A DNA stretch of 64,000 nt from a virus: the IMG/VR virus record IMGVR_UViG_3300044823_000365, positions 91,257 through 155,256 of that record. One strand, given 5' to 3'. Below are positions 62,038 through 64,000 of the stretch, piece after piece. The translations under genes were made by a program, and so were the position numbers. Below the pieces are notes generated by a model. The model was not told the DNA's origin and did no database searches. It saw nothing but the letters and a program-made list of their open reading frames with translations. Positions within the stretch are counted from its first letter, which is position 1, and each line of letters opens with the position of its first letter.

Positions 62038-63345
62038 ATGATCCTTTTATACGGCGACACCGCTAAGGTTAAAAACCTCACTTGGTACATGTTGGAACTC
62101 CGTTCGGAGAAGACCATTGAAAGCACTATGAAACGTGTGGGGAAGGCCCTACACGGTATTTTTCGTAATGAGCCTGTTGAAATTTTTATACCGGTTGTTG
62201 AACGAGATTTGGATGTTTTTTCTCTAAGCACCGGGCCATATATTTTTGTCCGCAGCACGTCTTTTAGTTGCCTGCTGCGTCTCAAGCAAATCACCGGATG
62301 TGTATCATTGGTCACGGAAGGAGAATCCAACCGCCCGTCCAAGGCGATCCCCGTGGAGGACAGCTATGTCCAAACACTCATCAAACAAGCAGAGGAAGAA
62401 CACCGCAAGAGAGCAATTGGCATCGAGGTTGGCAGCTTCGTCCGTATCCTAAACGGTGAAACGCGAGATTTTTGTGGGCATGTGGAAATTATCGGCGACG
62501 GCAAGGCGGTCGTGCGGGTGACACTAAAGACCAAGAGCATACTTTTGGAGACGCCCGTGAGAAATTTGCTTAATATTTCGCATGTTCCGCCCTGTATGAG
62601 GGTGTTTTACTTTGGGCCTATTGTCGAACAACTCTTCAAGGATGCCGATGAAGCAAAAGCGTTGATCGAGGAAGACCTCCACATGGATGAGAGCGCCCAG
62701 CCCGTCGAGGCCATCGAGGAGCAGCCCGCGGGCGAGCCCAAGCGCCACAGCCGCCAGCGCACGGTCACGGCGCTGGTGAAGAAGCTCGTATTGATCGAGG
62801 GGCAGCACAACCCCATGGAGATCACCAAAATCGTCGTGGCGGCGCTAAAGCGGAAAGAGATCAAGGCCCCAAAGAACCTCTTCATCCTGTACTGCATCGT
62901 GAAGGACCGCCTGATGAAGGACTACTTCAAGAAGATCGATCCCGGCATAAAGAACTACCGCGATGCCATTAAGAAATTCGGGCGCGAATACAAGTTTTCC
63001 GCCAGTCAGATTGCCAAATTGGACCCGGAATTGGGTATTCCTGTATTGACGCAGGAAGTCTGCAAGGACGGGCGCAGCCGCGAGGCCCGCCAGAAGTCCA
63101 AGAAATCCGTGGTCGAAGTGCGGAAAATCTCGCAAAAACCGCAGAAACGGGAATCCGCCAAGAAGAGGAAGCTCCCGACAGACAAGTGCGGCGACTGTTT
63201 TCATGAGCGTCGGGCTCACAGGCTATCCCCGCGGGGCACTTGGGCTCGGTGCCAAGACGTAAGCAACCATGCGATTCATCCTTGGGTAAAAGAAAAAGGT
63301 TCGGCACCTTGCTTTTGCAAGCGTTTTGCGGAACGGCATAAGTAA
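62038..63345 (+). CDS. NusG-like transcription factor with extra C-terminal domain
   Basis: 435 aa. Residues 12-105 resemble the NusG N-terminal domain (TWYMLELRSEKTIESTM, GPYIFVRSTSFSCLLRLKQI). Residues 138-190 form a KOW domain (EVGSFVRILNGETRDFCGHV and VVRVTLKTK). The following acidic linker, helical domain and C-terminal Cys/His cluster (KCGDCFHERRAH...CFCKRF) are phage-specific. NusG-type factors bind RNA polymerase and alter pausing and termination, so it could affect phage terminators and attenuators. Confidence 0.7.
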   Translation: MILLYGDTAKVKNLTWYMLELRSEKTIESTMKRVGKALHGIFRNEPVEIFIPVVERDLDVFSLSTGPYIFVRSTSFSCLLRLKQITGCVSLVTEGESNRPSKAIPVEDSYVQTLIKQAEEEHRKRAIGIEVGSFVRILNGETRDFCGHVEIIGDGKAVVRVTLKTKSILLETPVRNLLNISHVPPCMRVFYFGPIVEQLFKDADEAKALIEEDLHMDESAQPVEAIEEQPAGEPKRHSRQRTVTALVKKLVLIEGQHNPMEITKIVVAALKRKEIKAPKNLFILYCIVKDRLMKDYFKKIDPGIKNYRDAIKKFGREYKFSASQIAKLDPELGIPVLTQEVCKDGRSREARQKSKKSVVEVRKISQKPQKRESAKKRKLPTDKCGDCFHERRAHRLSPRGTWARCQDVSNHAIHPWVKEKGSAPCFCKRFAERHK

Positions 63346-63392
63346 TGTGGTTACTTAAACTTGGTAACTATCCTTTGAGTCTGCAAGCCGGG

Positions 63393-64000
63393 CTAGCCCC
63401 AAGCGACCACAAGGCCCTGCTCGGAGCACAGGGGGCAGCGCACGCTGGGCTTCGGGGGAAAATGCTTGCCGGTTTTCTCGCTGAACCAACCCTTGACGTG
63501 GTAGCGGTTGTGGCTGCCCTTGCGGTTCGCCTCCTGCCACTCGGGGTCGGCGGCCTTCTTGCGGTTCGCTTCTGCGACGTTCTTCTGGTACTTGGGGCTG
63601 GCGAACATTTCCGCCCTCGCCATCCCCTCTGCCTGCGCCTGCTGCCACTTGGAGTCGGCGGCCTGCTTGCGATTTTTTTCGGTCACCCTGCGAAGCTGGT
63701 CTTCGGTGAATTTGTAGCCGGATGGTCCATCCCCTCCGTCCGTTCTATTGCGGAGGATTCCCGTCCCGTTGTCCTGGCGACCGAACAACTCGATCAGCGC
63801 CATCTCGGATTCGAAGGCTTCCGCTTCGTTCAGCATCGGGAAGATGACGATGAGGGAGCGGTCCTTCGGGGGGCGGACATTGTGGTTGGTGGAATAAGCT
63901 CGCCCGTTGCTTCCCTTCCCCGCATAGTACGGGGTGCCGTCCTTGCTGCGGAGCCAAAGATAGGAGTAGAAGGTCGTCGACGAGGGCTGGTCCCCCGTGA
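63393..64000 (-). CDS. GIY-YIG homing endonuclease, 5' end outside window
   Basis: The frame runs off the window edge. It reads FYSYLWLRSKDGTPYYAGKG (GIY-YIG), RSLIVIFPMLNEAEAFESEM with the catalytic Glu, then ELFGRQDNGTGILRNRTDGG. The C-terminal part has three repeats (KNRKQAADSKWQQAQ, NRKKAADPEWQEANRK) and ends in a CPLC zinc knuckle. At least 202 residues visible. Confidence 0.8.
   Translation of the reverse strand, partial: TGDQPSSTTFYSYLWLRSKDGTPYYAGKGSNGRAYSTNHNVRPPKDRSLIVIFPMLNEAEAFESEMALIELFGRQDNGTGILRNRTDGGDGPSGYKFTEDQLRRVTEKNRKQAADSKWQQAQAEGMARAEMFASPKYQKNVAEANRKKAADPEWQEANRKGSHNRYHVKGWFSEKTGKHFPPKPSVRCPLCSEQGLVVAWG

Overview
This window is a piece of a large tailed-phage genome, cut inside a gene at both ends. 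The evidence is a portal protein, a long PKD-type virion protein, a near-complete phage replication and recombination set, small overlapping ORFs joined by ATGA or GTGA junctions, ten clear tRNA genes, at least six free-standing homing endonucleases and four inteins. The host is bacterial: an initiator tRNA of bacterial type and sigma70-like promoters are present. Core genes are GC-rich; inteins, HNH/GIY-YIG genes and the 18-23 kb island are visibly AT-richer.

Layout. 0-10 kb: HU-like protein, putative SSB, DnaQ-like exonuclease, RuvC-like resolvase, RecA, and the N-terminal half of a Rad50/SbcC protein with an intein in its Walker A motif. 10-16.7 kb: an HNH/DUF1937 fusion, Mre11/SbcD nuclease, DNA methyltransferase, a metallophosphoesterase and small zinc-binding proteins. 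16.7-23.6 kb: accessory island bounded by about 25-bp inverted repeats, holding a minus-strand operon of an IS1595-type transposase, a modular zinc-repeat endonuclease and a Cas4-like nuclease. 23.6-24.4 kb: leader peptide, terminator, then one Tyr and five Leu tRNAs. 25-30.7 kb: small proteins, an orphan response regulator and a BCS1-like AAA ATPase with an intein. 30.7-36 kb: a second leader peptide followed by Pro tRNAs, Met and initiator tRNAs, two minus-strand HNH genes, and about 0.9 kb of highly structured non-coding DNA. 36-64 kb: DNA polymerase I with an intein in motif A, portal, a giant PKD protein, sliding-clamp-like protein, the C-terminal half of Rad50 (42 kb from the N-terminal half), an intein-bearing zinc protein, a DnaX-like clamp loader and a NusG-like factor.

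Most notable. (1) Two tRNA operons are each preceded by a consensus promoter and a very short ORF whose codons match the tRNAs downstream. The first leader carries CTA, TTA, TTG, CTG, CTT, TAT and TAC ahead of Leu(TAG), Leu(TAA), Leu(CAA), Leu(CAG), Leu(GAG) and Tyr(GTA), and is followed by a terminator with a visible antiterminator alternative. The second carries CCA, CCG and CCC ahead of Pro(TGG), Pro(CGG) and Pro(GGG). This suggests attenuation control of phage tRNA supply by codon-specific ribosome stalling. (2) A recurrent AGTATTA element sits 5-6 nt before many start codons, implying leaderless mRNAs. (3) Rad50 is split into two distant genes. These are read from sequence alone; no database search or folding program was run.
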